Below the pieces are notes generated by a model. That model was not told the origin of the DNA. It ran no database searches and worked only from the letters and a program-made list of their open reading frames with translations. Position numbers and translations under genes: made by a program. DNA of 64,000 nucleotides from Polynucleobacter necessarius (GTDB lineage: Bacteria; Pseudomonadota; Gammaproteobacteria; Burkholderiales; Burkholderiaceae), in contig LT606947.1 of the NCBI GenBank assembly GCA_900095165.1, positions 310,001-374,000 of the forward strand, written 5' to 3'. Shown one piece after another: positions 22,741-34,967 of this stretch (the first letter of the stretch is position 1; every line of letters starts with the position of its first letter).

Positions 22741-24451
22741 TGCCAGCACTGCAGTATCGCTGCCTGGTGCAATGTCTGCTAAAAGTATTTCGATTACTGG
22801 AACATCAACTACAGCCTCTACGATCGTTTCATTGGGTGCGATGACGATTGTTGCCGGCGGATCTGATCTCTCGGCCACTGCAACGAACACTTCTGGTGGC
22901 GCCAATACAGGCATTACTCAATCTGGAGCAATTACAGATAATGCTTCTGGTAGCAACATCACTTTCACCTCCAACAATCTGATCAACCAAACTGGCGCCA
23001 TCACGATGGCTGCCAATACCAGCGGCAATACCGCTACGCTCACTTATGACACCACTGGTGGTAATAAGCTCTCAACGATTGTCTCTGGTGCTCTAACTTT
23101 AACGGCAGGTTCTTCTAGTGACATTAACTTTGTTATGAAATCAGCCGGTAGTGCAATTGACCCTGGTGCAATAGGTTCGAGCAGTGTGCGTTTACCTGGC
23201 ACCGTAACACTCGACAATACCTATCAATCAGGCGGTAGTACAGGATTTATCACCACTAGCAATCTGGTTACGTACGCAACAGCCAGTGTCGGCGTCACCA
23301 TTAATAATGCGATCTACAGTACTAAGCTCATCAGCGCTAAAGGCGCTTCCTATACATCGCAAGGCGTCAATTACAGTGCGGTCATTAACGCAAGTGCTGG
23401 TGGGGTAGAGTTAGTAGGTGCAACCTATAACAACTATGGTGTGTACACCGTCAATGCCTCACTGATAACTGGAGATTTCATCACCATTACTGGTAGATCT
23501 ACCATGGCAGTTGCTGGATGGATTGTTCAGGCTGGAGCCTTAACAATCAACTCCGCTTCCACGGGTGGGGATATCGCAATTACTGGCGCTGGCTCAAGTG
23601 CTGGAAGTGATAACGGCATCTTTCAATCTGGTGCAATTTCAGCAGCTAACGGTTCAGATATTACCTTTACCTCTAACAACATTATTAATCAGGTTGGCGC
23701 TATTACTTTGGCGGCAAATACGAGCGCTGTTTCATTAGTCACCTATGACGCCACAAGTGGCAATCGATTGTCCACAGTTACTACAGGTGTTCTTACTACA
23801 ACCTCTGGTTCAGTCAATGCAATTAACTATCTCGTTAAATCATCGGGGTCGGCGATTACGGTGAGTGATGTTTCAGTTCCTGGTTACATCAACATTGACA
23901 ATACTTACGGCTTTGTAAGTGGCGCCAAATCTAGCGGTTATTTTAACGGCAGCAACAATACAACGTCGAATGTAACAGGCTCACCTGGAGTGCTAGTCAG
24001 TGGCGTATTGACTGCAGGTGGTGCACTCACAATCAAAGGGATAAGTGCTAGTGGCTGGGGAATTCAGAATTCATCAGCATATACCCTAACGGCAGGATCC
24101 GGAGATATCACGCTGGTTGGGGTAGGAGCATATGGTATTTATCAAGTGGGTAGCTTAATTGCGACAGCTGGCAATATCTCGGCAAGTGCTTATGCTACTA
24201 GTAAGATTTGGTCATACTACGCTCAATCTGGTGTGCAGAAGAATTACATTGCTTTAGGCAATATTGACTTGGTTGGCTACAGCACATCTTATAGTTCTGC
24301 CCTCAACATCCAAAATATATTGATGCGGACCACTACCGGTGATATCACCTTATCCGCAAGGGGCGGTTCAGTTGGAAATGGCGCATCTCATCCGGCAATT
24401 CATTTGGTAGCTGATGTCATTAATGCTGCTGGTGACTTTATTATTCAGTGA
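22700..24451 (+). pseudogene. Exoprotein 2, fragment C: beta-helix repeats
   Basis: This fragment has repeats of about 180 residues sharing SGAITDNASGSNITFTSNN and NGSDITFTSNNIINQVGAITLAANTS. It ends at TGA 24449-24451 in GDFIIQ[stop]ATNTGGLATAAPG, with the same frame open beyond. Trp (TGG) is the simplest original residue. Confidence 0.8.
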
Positions 24452-25621
24452 GCCACCAACACAGGTGGTCTTGCTACCGCCGCCCCCGGAACTGCCGCCA
24501 TGAATACTATGGGTGACACGGGCCTGCACATTGCTTCGAGTGCGAGCTTGGCATATGGCGGCACTACCTATACCGGATACAAAGCGGCCGGTGATATTGC
24601 ATTTACAGCCTCAACCACTGGTTCCTATGCGATGTATATTGCTACCGCTATTGAATCCACGGCTGGGTCAGTCAGCTTGAGGGGAACCTCAACGACAAAC
24701 TTCGGCATCAATACAACGAACACCGGAACAATTACCGGCTTTAGCGGCGTATCACTCTATGGATTGGGTGCTGGAGGCAATATTACGACGGCTGCTTTGG
24801 TTCGCAATACCGGTACAACGGGTGGCATCATTATTAATGCAATTGGTAATGCCAATATTGGTGCCGTAACCAATTCTGGAGCAGATGGTATTCGGATTGC
24901 CGGTGGTAATGGTATTGCTGCGGGAACCATTACCGGCGGCACGATCACTGGCCTAGGCACTGTTACCAATACAGGTGGAGTGGTAGCTTTGTCGATGGCC
25001 TCACCTCGCTCTGCCAACTCATATGATATTGAAGGTATGATTGGCATTACCTCCTCAAATGCCTCGACTGACAATATTCGCTATAGCGTACAAGGTGGTA
25101 ACTTCACCACGCCTACCACCTACACCAGTGGTAACTACATTGACTGTCGAGCAGGCACTACCGTTTACACCATCACGGTTTCTTTAGGTGGTAATTATTC
25201 CGCTGCCTATGGAATGGCGTACACCGATTCCGCGGCACTTAGTTGGTTGCGTAGTAATGCTACTGTTACATTAAGCGCCACACCTTTTGGCGTTTCTGCA
25301 GCTGCAATTAAGTCAGGTTTGGTATGGAACAGCACGATTGGTTCTGCTGGTATCAATTCCAATGCAGTACAAGCTGCAACTACTATTGTATCGGCCAACA
25401 TTCTTTCTGGAGCAGGGCAGAGTGTCACACTCTCAGGAACTAGTCGCACCTACACCATCACCGCTAAAACACTGACCATTACCAATACGGCAAGTACCAG
25501 TACTTATGATGGATCTACCACTTATGCATCATTAGTAGGTACTGCTGGCTATAGCGTCAGTGGATTGGTGACTTCAATTGGTGGAGTTGCAGTGACGGAT
25601 GCAGTTTCATCGCTGACCTAA
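24452..25621 (+). pseudogene. Exoprotein 2, fragment D
   Basis: This fragment continues in frame after the TGA. It carries the last beta-helix turns, then the first MBG-type repeat (LTITNTASTSTYDGSTTYASL). It ends at TAA 25619-25621 in SSLT[stop]TIKSGSVVG. The parallel place in exoprotein 1 reads GSVTQTASIGG, so CAA to TAA is the likely change. Confidence 0.8.
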
Positions 25622-26077
25622 ACCATTAAGTCTGGATCTGTCGTGGGTTCAGGTTCAACGGTCTCTGGGGTAGCGCAAAATGGCTCATTTAATGCAGTGT
25701 CAAGTGCAGCTGTAGGGACAGGGTTATCAAACTACACCATTACTTATGTTGGTGTTGCTTCTACGGTGAGTAAAGCAATCATCACGATTACTGCCGCAAA
25801 CGATACTAAAGTGTATGGCAATACAACGACTGGCGCCGGAATTGCTTATAGCGCAGGTGCGGCATCAGCAAGCGGGGGAGTGGGTTATTCGATTACATCA
25901 GGATCTTTATATGGCTCTGATAGCCTGACGGGTGTCACCTTAACCAGTGCTGGAGGTGCTGCTAGCACTGCTGTGGGCACGATTATTTCAATTGTTCCGA
26001 ACGCTGCGAGTGGAGCGGGCCTATCTAACTACACCATTACATATGCAAATGGCGCGATGGCTGTCACACAGCGCCCA

Positions 26078-26602
26078 TTAACCATTACTGCATCTACTCA
26101 AAGTACAGACTATGGTACGAGTTATTCATTGGGAACTAGTGCGTTTACTACTAGTGGCTTAGTAAATAGTGATTCTGTAAGCTCAGCAACCCTCAAATAC
26201 AGCAGCTCTAGTACAGTTGCCGGCACCACTAGTGCAGGTACATATTCTGGCGGCATTATTGCAAGCACGGCTTCAGGTTCGGGCCTATCAAATTATTCCA
26301 TTACCTATGTTGCAGGTAATTTAACGGTAGCCACTAAAGCTTTGACGGTTACAGCGAGCGCGCAAAATAGCGAATACGGTACAGCATACTCACTAGGAAC
26401 CAGCGCATTTACCACTAGCGGTCTAGTGAATAGTGATAGCGTTTCAAGTGTGACATTGCTATACAGCAGCAGCGCTACAGTAGCACCAACTGTTAATGCT
26501 GCAACCTATTCTGGTGGAATTACTCCAAGTGCAGCAACAAGTACAGGGTTGTCGAATTACTCTATTACCTATGTTGCAGGTAATCTTGTTGTAGCGAAGG
26601 CG
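26078..26602 (+). repeat. Two tandem 88-residue MBG-type repeats
   Basis: Unit 1 (26078-26341) and unit 2 (26342-26602) are nearly the same at protein level: L(T)(I/V)TAS.Q....YGT.YSLGTSAFTTSGLV and SNYSITYVAGNL shared. Spacing is a whole number of codons. Recombination between them would delete or add one stalk unit in frame. Confidence 0.8.
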
Positions 26603-28342
26603 ACCATTACGCTAACTCCGAATGGATCTGTAGCCACATACGATGGAACAACGCTCAGTAATAGTACATATTCACAATCTACCGCCAATTACACCGCCAC
26701 TGGCCATAAGAATAGCGATGTAGCTGCAGATGTTGTGATTTCGTTAACGGGTTCTATGGCATTTAATGGCTCTAACACGACTACCGTTAAAAATGCTGGC
26801 AGTTATGTTCTGACGGGTACCACTACGAATGGTAACTATCAGATTGCATTTGCAAACGCTGGTAGCAATGTTTATTTAATTAACCCTGCGACAGTATCGG
26901 TAACCGCATCTAAGGATTACGATGGTGCCCGCAGCTTTACTTCAAGTCAAATCACTATTGCTACAGGTGTCGGTTCGCAAGCCCTTACCCTAAGCGGTAG
27001 CGCCTTAGCAAATAGTGCAAATGTGACCGGAGTATCTTCACTGGCTACTACGGGTCTCACACTAGGCAATGGTGCTAATGGTGGATTGGCAAGTAATTAT
27101 AAATTGCCAGCTTCTACAACTAGCGTCACCATTAATCCACTAAGCTTAACTGCTGCGATTACTGGTACACCAACCAAGCAATATGATGCAACTGATCGCG
27201 CAACGCTAAGTTCTAGCAATTATTCGCTCTCAGGATTCATTGCGGGTGAGGGCGCCAATGTCTCGCAAACAGTAGGCACATTTAATAGCGCCAATGCCAC
27301 CAGCAATACCGCTTATTCTCCTGCGACTACTGTCAGCGCCACATTAGTATCCGCCAATTTCACGGCCAATGCAGGAACTACTCTTAGCAATTATGTATTG
27401 CCAACGAGTGCATCTGGAAGTGGTGTGATCACTACCGCACTATTGACGCTAACAGCAAACTCCTACGCGGCATTCTCTGGACAATCGCCTGGAACCTTTG
27501 CGGGTAGTGTTACAGGCACCCAAGGGTCTGACAGCATTAGTGTCAGTATTGCTCAATCTGCATCTGGCACTGCAGGAATCTATACATTGACTCCAGCCGC
27601 TGTAATGAGTGCCGCTCTGGTTGGAAATTATGGAACCCCAACGATAGTTACTGGCACCTATGTTGAGGCTCAGCAGTATCAATTAGTGGTTACTGCAGCA
27701 AACACAAATAATTCTTATGGAACTCTCAGCTCAAGCTCAACTGCTAATTCAGCAGTGAATCTAGTAGCTCAATATTGCACGGTAAGCAGTAATTGCACCT
27801 CTGGAACGATTATTACCATGAGCCTTACTGCTCCAAGCGCAACACTCTCACAAGTTACCACTTTATCTTCGACCACGCCAACATGGGTGGCAACAGATTC
27901 ATCATTAAATAGCCATAACATCAAAGTAGTATCTGATAGCAGTCTCGCTTTTAGTACTGGCACTTATCTCAATGTTGGAACTTATACCTTCACACCAACA
28001 GGCCAAACGAATGCAACGATTTCTGGAGCAACTAATCCAGTGATATATGTACCGGGCGCGCTGTCTGTGGCACATATTAACGTTAGCGTGACAAACAACT
28101 CTGCGCCGACTAAAGTTTATGATGCAACCACAGCGTTAACGAATGGTATTAGTCTCTCGGCATCGAATAAACTGAGTGGTGATAGTCTCACAGTCACTGG
28201 ATCAGGTGTTTACTCCAGTAAAAACGTCGGTAGCACGAATTACACAATCAATAGTGTCAGCTTAGGTAGTGCTGATACTGCTAACTATCGTTACACCTCA
28301 GGCAATATTAGTGGCACTAATGGCATGATTACTGCCGCACCT

Positions 28343-28611
28343 ATTACGATTAGCGGTTTATCGGCAAGTAATAAACAATACGATACAGGCTTAAGTGCAA
28401 CTGTAACTGGTACTCCAACAGCATTAGGCATTTTTGGTAGTGATACTGTAGCAGTATCGGGAGCAGTTACAACAGGCTCATTTGCTAATGCCAATGTCGC
28501 CTCCTCAATCGCAGTGACCCCAGTGCTGTCGGGTCTCACTTTGAGCAACTCCAATTATGAAATCATTGGAGTTACTGCGGCCTTGAGTGCCAATATCACT
28601 ACAGCCCTCAT
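28343..28611 (+). repeat. 87-residue YDG-type repeat, copy 1
   Basis: It begins ITISGLSASNKQYDTGLSAT and ends with LSANITTA. It is strongly similar at DNA level to the copies at 29145 and 29412. Confidence 0.75.
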
Positions 28612-28819
28612 TACGGTGACGATCAGCAAAGTTTATGATGGCAGCACGACAGTAGCCAATGCAAATATTGCAGTTGCTGGTGTGGCTGGCGAAACATTAG
28701 TATTATCAAGCGGCACCGCAACACTGATCAATCCTAATGTCGGAAGTGCAGCGCTCTCATCGCTCAATGGCGCGGTGTTGGTTGATGGTACTGGATTAGC
28801 ATCAAATAACAAGCCCTAG

Positions 28820-31070
28820 CGCAGTGGTTAATGTGACACCCGCTCCCATTGGCATTTCAACAAGCAATGCAGTCAAGGTCTATGACACTTCAACCAGTGT
28901 ATTAATTGCTACTACAGCACCAAGCGCGAGTGTTGTTAGTGGAACCTTGTACACCAATGCTTCCACTGGTTATGCCGATGCATTATCTGGCGGAACATTT
29001 AGCCATGCAACTAGTGATGCTGGAAGTGGCAATAAGACCTTAAATGTGAGCGGGGTAGGCATTCTGAATAACACTACCAATGCGGCATCCAATTACACAA
29101 TCACTTATGTTGCCAATACCACCAGCACGATTACGCCTGCGTCTATTACGATTAGCGGTTTGTTGGCAAGTAATAAACAATACGATACAGGCTTAAGCGC
29201 AACGGTAACTGGCACCCCTACAGCGGTTGGTGCACTTGGGTCTGATACTGTTACGGTAAGTGGTAGCGTGACTTCTGGAAGTTTTGCTTCTGCTAACGCT
29301 GGAAGCGCAATAGTGGTTACCCCAGTGTTATCTGGCTTAACCATCAGCAATGCTAACTATCAGATTGCAGGGGTAACAAGCTCCATTACTGCCAATATCA
29401 CTGCAGCACCAATTACGATCAGCGGCCTTACAGCGGCAAATAAGCAGTACGACACCGGCCTTTTTGTCACTATTTCGGGTACCCCTGTAGCTGCGGGTGT
29501 ATTGGGGTCTGATGTTGTCACCGTCAGCGGCAGTGTGAACTCAGGAGGCTTTGCATCTGCAAATGTTGGCACTGGTATCGCTGTAACTCCAGTACTTTCT
29601 GGATTGAGCTTAAGTAATTCCAACTACGAGATTAGCGGTGTCACTACAACTTTGAGTGCCAATATTACAGCTGCACCATTAACAGTAACTGCAAGTAGTC
29701 AAAACACAACCTATGGAACACCATTGGATTTAGGCACTTCAAGATTCACTGTCAGCGGTCTGTTGGGTAGCGATGCTGTTTCTTCAGTAACGCTAACTCA
29801 GTTAGGTAATAGCACTGTTTCTGGAGCCCAGAACGCTGATGTGTATACAGGTAGCACTAATGGAATTTTGGCAAGCGCTGCAAGCGGCACCAATTTATCG
29901 AACTATCAAATTACTTACGCACCAGGAACTCTGACTATTGCTAAGAAGGGCATTAATGTTATTGCAAATGATGCCTCGATGACCTATGCCGATGCTAGCT
30001 TACCCACATTAAGTTATCAATCAGTTTCAGGATTGGTTAACGGCGATCAAATGAGTGGTTCACTTGCCACATCTGTAACACCTTACAGTGGCGTTGCTGG
30101 ATCAGTCTCTAATGTCGGTTCTTACTATATTACTCAGGGCACTGTGACGGCTGGCAATAACTATGAGATTACCTATACCCGTGCCAGCTTAACGGTGAAC
30201 CCAGCATCTCTGTATGTGACTGCAGAAAATCAAACCAGCACTTATGGATTGCTCTTGGTATTGCCCCAGTCAGGAAGTACAGCCTATTCTGTTGTGGGAT
30301 TGCGCAATGGAGATTACGTCAGCTTTAGCACAGTTTTATATAGCGGCAATCAAACAGTTCCAGGCACCACGAACGCGGGTAGCTACACCGGATCATTGGA
30401 TGTCTCGGCAGCCACTGGTCTTGGTATGTCTAATTACAGCATCAACTATGTAACAAGTGATTTAACGATAGCCAAGGCCGCATTATTGGTGACAGTAGTG
30501 GATAGCGCCAAATTTGTTGGGATGAGCGATCCATCAGGTTATGGCGATGTAATGTATAGCGGGTTTAAAAACTCTGATAGCGCAGTCAGTGGCGCTCTGG
30601 GCTCAGCGGTGGTTAGCGTAAGTAGAAGCAACTCTTCTGTAAACAACGCTGGGGCTTATACAGGGGTTTTGGTACCAAACGTTGATCGTGCCCTAGAGAA
30701 TTACACCGTTAGTTATGGCAACGGTAACTTTACGATCGTTGGCGCAAATCAACTATTGGTCATGGTTGGCAACACTACCACTGTGTATGGAACGAGCCCA
30801 ACTTATACTGCGGGCGGTATGACTGTTTCGTACTGTACAGATTGCGCAGTAGGCAATAGTTCGCCAAACATTGTGACTGTTTCAGGTGCCAATGTTTCGG
30901 TTTCAGGCTCTACAGTGACAGTGAACGAAGGCTCTACCACAGGCACCTTCAGCTTGAGTCCTACAGTTCCAGTGATGAACTCTTCTAATACTCAGTTGGT
31001 TGTTGGAAGTTATGCACTTGGTGCTAATAGTACAAGCATTGTTACCTCAGGGGGGTTCGCCAAACTTTAA
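28820..31070 (+). pseudogene. Exoprotein 2, fragment F: MBG/YDG repeats
   Basis: This fragment resumes one frame later with AVVNVTPAPIGISTSNAVKVYDTS. It contains two tandem YDG-type repeats (29145-29678) and several MBG-type units (ALLVTVVDSAKFVGMSDPSG, NQLLVMVGNTTTVYG). A six-G run at 31050-31055 breaks the frame. With five Gs the text reads VTSGGSPNFNAITAIGG, in agreement with the next frame. Confidence 0.82.
29145..29678 (+). repeat. Tandem YDG-type repeats, copies 2 and 3 (89 codons each)
   Basis: Units at 29145-29411 and 29412-29678 each begin ITISGL.A.NKQYDTGL and end NITAAP. Long identical DNA blocks are shared with copy 1 at 28343, including the stretch coding SNKQYDTGLSATVTGTP. This indicates recent internal duplication. 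Confidence 0.82.
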
Positions 31071-33177
31071 TGCAATCACTGCAATTGGAGGCTTAACAGT
31101 GACGCCTCTGGTGTTGACGTACGCGGATTTGGGGATTGCTGGAATTTCTCAGATCTATAACGGCTCTGTGAATATGAATAATTTGCAGGTAACACCTACC
31201 GCAGGATTCTTGCCTGGCGATTCGATTACGGCTTCTGCGACCGGTACTTTTGCGAGCAAAAATGTGGGAACTGGCATTTCCTACACTATTGGTATTGCTT
31301 TAACTGGATCAGATTCAGCTAACCATGCCATGAGTGCTGGCGCCTCTTATGCTGGAAGCAATGGCGAGATTACGCAGTTATCATCTGTAACCTATACTGG
31401 TTCAAATGCTGGCGGTAATTGGTCTAATCCTGCCAATTGGACTACCACTGGTACATCGACAACTGGCGCCATTCCAGACTTATCAAACGTCGCCACGGTC
31501 ATCATTCTTGTGGGCTCAACGGTAATTTACGACGCCGGGGTTAGTGGTCCTGTTACCTCGAGTGTGGTTGCCAATGGCAATGTCACAATTAACCTGCCAA
31601 CTGGCACCACTATATCTATGCCAATTTCAGGTACGGGTGCTGTCACTATTGCCAATTCTGGTGTAATTACACTTTCTGGGGACAATTCATTTACTGGGGG
31701 CACGATTCTTTCAGCTGGAGCTAGCTTGGTTGCCGGTAGCAATAATGCGATCGCAGGTGGGGCAATCACCTCTAATGGCACAACCCTTACTCCTGCAATT
31801 TTCTCGTTAGACGGCGGCGTTACTCTACATTCTTTAAGTATTGGCGGTGGAAGCAATGTCGATGGAACTACTAGGTTGACTAGCGATATTAGGACTAGCG
31901 GTTCCCAATCCTATGCTGTCCCGATAGGTATCGATCCATCATCGGGATCTACAACCACTTTAAGCAGCACAAATTCTGCAATTACCTTTACCGGAACCAT
32001 TGACGCTGCGACTGATAAATCAAAGTCGTTGGTCATTAATGCGGGCAGTGGGGTGGTCACAGTTGCAAATAGTGTAGGTAGTGTCGCGCGCTTAAACGAC
32101 ATCACTATTACAACCTCAAGAATCAATTTGTTGGCTGATATCTTGACCGCAGCAACACAAACCTATAATGGCGCAATTTACATCGGAGACACTAGTTATA
32201 TTGGATTAACACCAAGCATAGGTTTCTTATACTCATCAACATACACTCCTTACTTTGAGTACCAGTCAGGCAGCACTGTGAGCACGATTGATTACCTCAA
32301 TCTTGATTCAAAATACATCCGCACCTTAATTTCTCTTGATCCGAGCGTCATATTTAATGGAGCGGTGAATGATATTACTGCCAATACTCACACATTATTG
32401 ATCGCAGCCGTAGCGCCTACTAGTGTTAATACTTCTGCAGCTGACATAAATAACGCAGCCACTGTTACGTTTGCATCCACAGTGGGAAATAGTGCGCCAC
32501 TCTATAGTCTCAATACTCAAACCATTGTTAATAGCGGGAAGTCGGATTACCTAACCGCGTTTGTTGGATCTATATCGATGGTGGGAAGTGTTTCCACTTA
32601 CGGAAGTCAGACTTATCGTGCAAATCTATTGAGTGCGTCGGCTGCATCGCAACCAGGTACATTTACATTCTCGATATACGATCCAAGTTCCAGCATTAAC
32701 TACTTGCTCCCTATTCAGACTGCTGCTAGTAGTGGCTGCACTTCAAATTGTGGACAGATGAATTTACAAAATCCAAATAGTCTTGATAATTTAGTTGTTA
32801 ATGGCTCTAACAATTTCACGCCGGTTGCAAATGTATCGGGTGAAAATAATTGGCGTACCGCCACTACAAATGAGGCTCTTGGTTATTCAGCGCCGACCCC
32901 AACACCTACGCCAATTACTCTGGCTAGGACTACAAGCGTTGCTTATGAAGGTCTTGCTGGAGGTGCATTACGAGAAGCGCTTGATTATCATGCAGACCAA
33001 GTGCAAATGACGGTAGATTTGCGTAGTTTGATTGCAGGTGTAACGGTAAGCTCACCAGATGGCACTCAAGTTCATCCGAAGAAGCAAAATGTGATTAAAG
33101 AGCTTTTGAAGTCCGGTGATAATCACGTCATCTGTAGCATCGACGACAAAGGCGATCTTTACTGCGGAGAGGATTAA
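31056..33177 (+). pseudogene. Exoprotein 2, fragment G: C-terminal part
   Basis: This fragment carries the YDG-like AGISQIYNGSVNMNN, the SSVTYTGSNAGGNWSNPANW module and beta repeats (GVITLSGDNSFTGGT). A Pro-Thr linker (SAPTPTPTPITLAR) precedes a compact C-terminal domain ending NHVICSIDDKGDLYCGED at TAA 33175-33177. The Pro-Thr linker and two-Cys tail suggest a separately folded end domain, perhaps for surface retention. Confidence 0.82.
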
Positions 33178-33195
33178 AGCTTTAGTCTGTGTATT

Positions 33196-34581
33196 TTAAA
33201 ACAGCAGTTTTGCATCTGGCTTAGCCGCCAGCAGCGCCGTCTTAAACTCTGCCTGAATTCGTGCAATCGCTTCATCGCTATCAGCTTCAAAGCGCATCAC
33301 CACTACCGGTGTTGTATTTGACGGCCTAGCCAAGCCAAAGCCATCGGCATATTCCACCCGGACGCCGTCAATGGTGTTGATCGATTCAGAAGTCGGGAAC
33401 TTGGCATTGGCTTTAATGGTTTCTAGCAAGGCAAATGGTTCACCTTCAGCACAAGCGAGTTGCAATTCTGGTGTACAGATAGCATTTGGTAAATCATTCA
33501 ATGTTTGATTGGGATCCTTTTCTTTGGAAAGAATCTCTAATAAACGAGCGCCTGTATATAGGCCGTCATCAAAGCCAAACCAACGGTCTTTAAAGAAAAT
33601 ATGGCCAGACATTTCTCCGGCAAGAGGGGCACCGGTTTCCTTGAGCTTGGCCTTCACTAACGAGTGACCTGTTTTCCACATCAAGGGCTCGCCACCATGT
33701 TGCTTTACATAGGTCGCTAGGTTGCGCGTGCATTTGACGTCATAAATAATCTGCCCACCTGGATTTCTAGAGAGAACATCTTTGGCAAAGAGCATCATTT
33801 GCCGATCAGGGAAAATCACCCGACCATCTTTGGTCACAACACCCAAGCGATCAGCATCACCATCAAATGCAAGGCCTAATTCATTATCAGTTGTCTGCAG
33901 GTTCTTAATGAGATCTTGTAAGTTTTCGATATGCGCAGGGTCTGGATGGTGATTCGGAAAATGACCATCCACCTCACAGAAGAGTTCTTGCACTTCGCAG
34001 TCTAATGCCCTAAAGAGCTTGCCAGCAAATGCGCCACCAACGCCATTGCCGCAATCAACCGCAATCTTCATTGGACGTGCAATCTTGATGTCGCCCACAA
34101 TATAATTAAGATACATCGGGAAAATATCAAAGGTGCTTCTAGTGCCTTCGCCAGTCGCAAACTGCTTAGCTTCAATGCGCTTACGCAAGTCTTGAATCTG
34201 CTCACCATAAATAGCGGCAGTACCCAATACCATTTTGAAGCCGTTGTAGTTCGGGGGATTGTGACTACCCGTAATCATGATGCCGGACTTCGGCTTCTTG
34301 CCATCAATGGTGTGATTTGCGGCAAAGTACACCATTGGTGTTGCCACCATGCCTAAATCAATGACGTTGATGCCGGTAGAGAGTAGGCCTTCAGTTAGGA
34401 CTTCAATTAAGCTTGGTCCAGATAAGCGACCATCGCGACCGATGACAATATCGGTTTCACCAAGCTCGCGCATCTCTGTACCAAAGGCCTGGCCAATCAA
34501 CTTGGCAATAGAGAGATCTAAGGTCTCATTAATAATGCCGCGGATGTCATACGCTTTAAAAATTGAGGGGGACAGTTTCAC
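33196..34581 (-). CDS. algC: Phosphomannomutase/phosphoglucomutase
   Basis: This enzyme interconverts hexose 1- and 6-phosphates through a phosphoserine intermediate and supplies sugar nucleotides for LPS and exopolysaccharide. It has 461 residues, normal for the bifunctional AlgC/ManB group. The active-site TGSHNPPNYNG loop has Ser106, and the Mg-binding DGDADRLG loop starts at 240. A four-domain alpha-D-phosphohexomutase layout follows to the C-terminal EYADGFGLARPSNTTPVVVMRFEAD. It is the last gene of a minus-strand row with pgi and a toxin-antitoxin pair, 17 bp after the toxin stop, and converges on exoprotein 2. Specificity for mannose or glucose cannot be read from sequence, so the symbol is tentative. 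Confidence 0.92.
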   Translation of the reverse strand: MKLSPSIFKAYDIRGIINETLDLSIAKLIGQAFGTEMRELGETDIVIGRDGRLSGPSLIEVLTEGLLSTGINVIDLGMVATPMVYFAANHTIDGKKPKSGIMITGSHNPPNYNGFKMVLGTAAIYGEQIQDLRKRIEAKQFATGEGTRSTFDIFPMYLNYIVGDIKIARPMKIAVDCGNGVGGAFAGKLFRALDCEVQELFCEVDGHFPNHHPDPAHIENLQDLIKNLQTTDNELGLAFDGDADRLGVVTKDGRVIFPDRQMMLFAKDVLSRNPGGQIIYDVKCTRNLATYVKQHGGEPLMWKTGHSLVKAKLKETGAPLAGEMSGHIFFKDRWFGFDDGLYTGARLLEILSKEKDPNQTLNDLPNAICTPELQLACAEGEPFALLETIKANAKFPTSESINTIDGVRVEYADGFGLARPSNTTPVVVMRFEADSDEAIARIQAEFKTALLAAKPDAKLLF

Positions 34582-34598
34582 TTTGATTCTTGATGGTG

Positions 34599-34967
34599 TT
34601 AATGAGTAATTTCGATGATTGAGTTGAGGCCCTCACATGCCTCCTGAAAGAGAACGGGTGGCAGATTCTTCCATGGATGGGGTCTGGCATTTCGAAGGCG
34701 CCAATCAAAAGATTTTGGTTGATGGGTCAAGATAAAGACGGGCTCACTACGACCAACAGAAAATTTGATTGCAAATGGATTTGTTTCATTGGACTTTGCG
34801 TGCATCATAGGTAGTCCAATTACAAAGCCAGTTTTTTCATTGAATGCTCTAGGTGAGATGACAAGCATGGGATGTTCATCTTTTATCTCTTTCCCCAATT
34901 GGGGATTAAAGTTAATCCAAATCATGTCCCTACGCTCAGGAACCCAAGCCTTCAATTTTTCCGCCAT
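34599..34967 (-). CDS. MazF/PemK-family mRNA interferase toxin
   Basis: MazF/PemK toxins cut mRNA at short sequences. The 122 residues contain the family's N-terminal pattern, RRDMIWINFNPQLGKEIKDEHPMLVISP, an early strand with G-E and HP-LVIS. A C-terminal strand-helix also fits. Its ATG shares one base with the stop of the antitoxin gene (TAATG on the minus strand), which implies coupling. Inserted between pgi and the phosphohexomutase, it may be co-transcribed with both. Confidence 0.85.
   Translation of the reverse strand: MAEKLKAWVPERRDMIWINFNPQLGKEIKDEHPMLVISPRAFNEKTGFVIGLPMMHAKSNETNPFAIKFSVGRSEPVFILTHQPKSFDWRLRNARPHPWKNLPPVLFQEACEGLNSIIEITH

Larger units (their letters stand above)
25622..28819 (+). 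pseudogene. Exoprotein 2, fragment E: MBG/YDG repeat array
   Basis: The frame stays open through about 1,060 codons of MBG/YDG-type repeats of 80-90 residues. Most begin with an ITxTA..(K/S)xYG or (K)xYD(G/A) motif and end SNYxITYVxGxLxVxKA. Such repeats are thought to form extended stalks on bacterial surface proteins. The frame is lost at about 28812 by one extra base. The next frame reads SAVVNVTPAPIGIS. Confidence 0.83.
19306..33177 (+). pseudogene. Giant two-partner-secretion exoprotein 2, multiply interrupted
   Basis: This is a second TpsA-type exoprotein of about 4,620 codons, paralogous to exoprotein 1 in its first 850 residues and in its repeat types. Parts: signal region, TPS domain with VNPNGVTF, beta-helix, then a very long series of YDG/MBG-type repeats, a WSNPANW module and a Cys-containing tail. 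Lesions seen: TAG 21850, a frameshift near 22700, TGA 24449, TAA 25619, a frameshift near 28812, and a G6 run at 31050-31055 that needs one G fewer. The start is uncertain. The frame opens at TTG 19306/19309 directly after a stop, with no ATG before the signal peptide, so the true start may also be damaged. Confidence 0.85.

Noticed and set aside
26078..29678. Repeats as a CRISPR array
   Set aside because: Units are protein-coding and about 265 bp long, without short direct repeats and unique spacers. No cas gene is visible.
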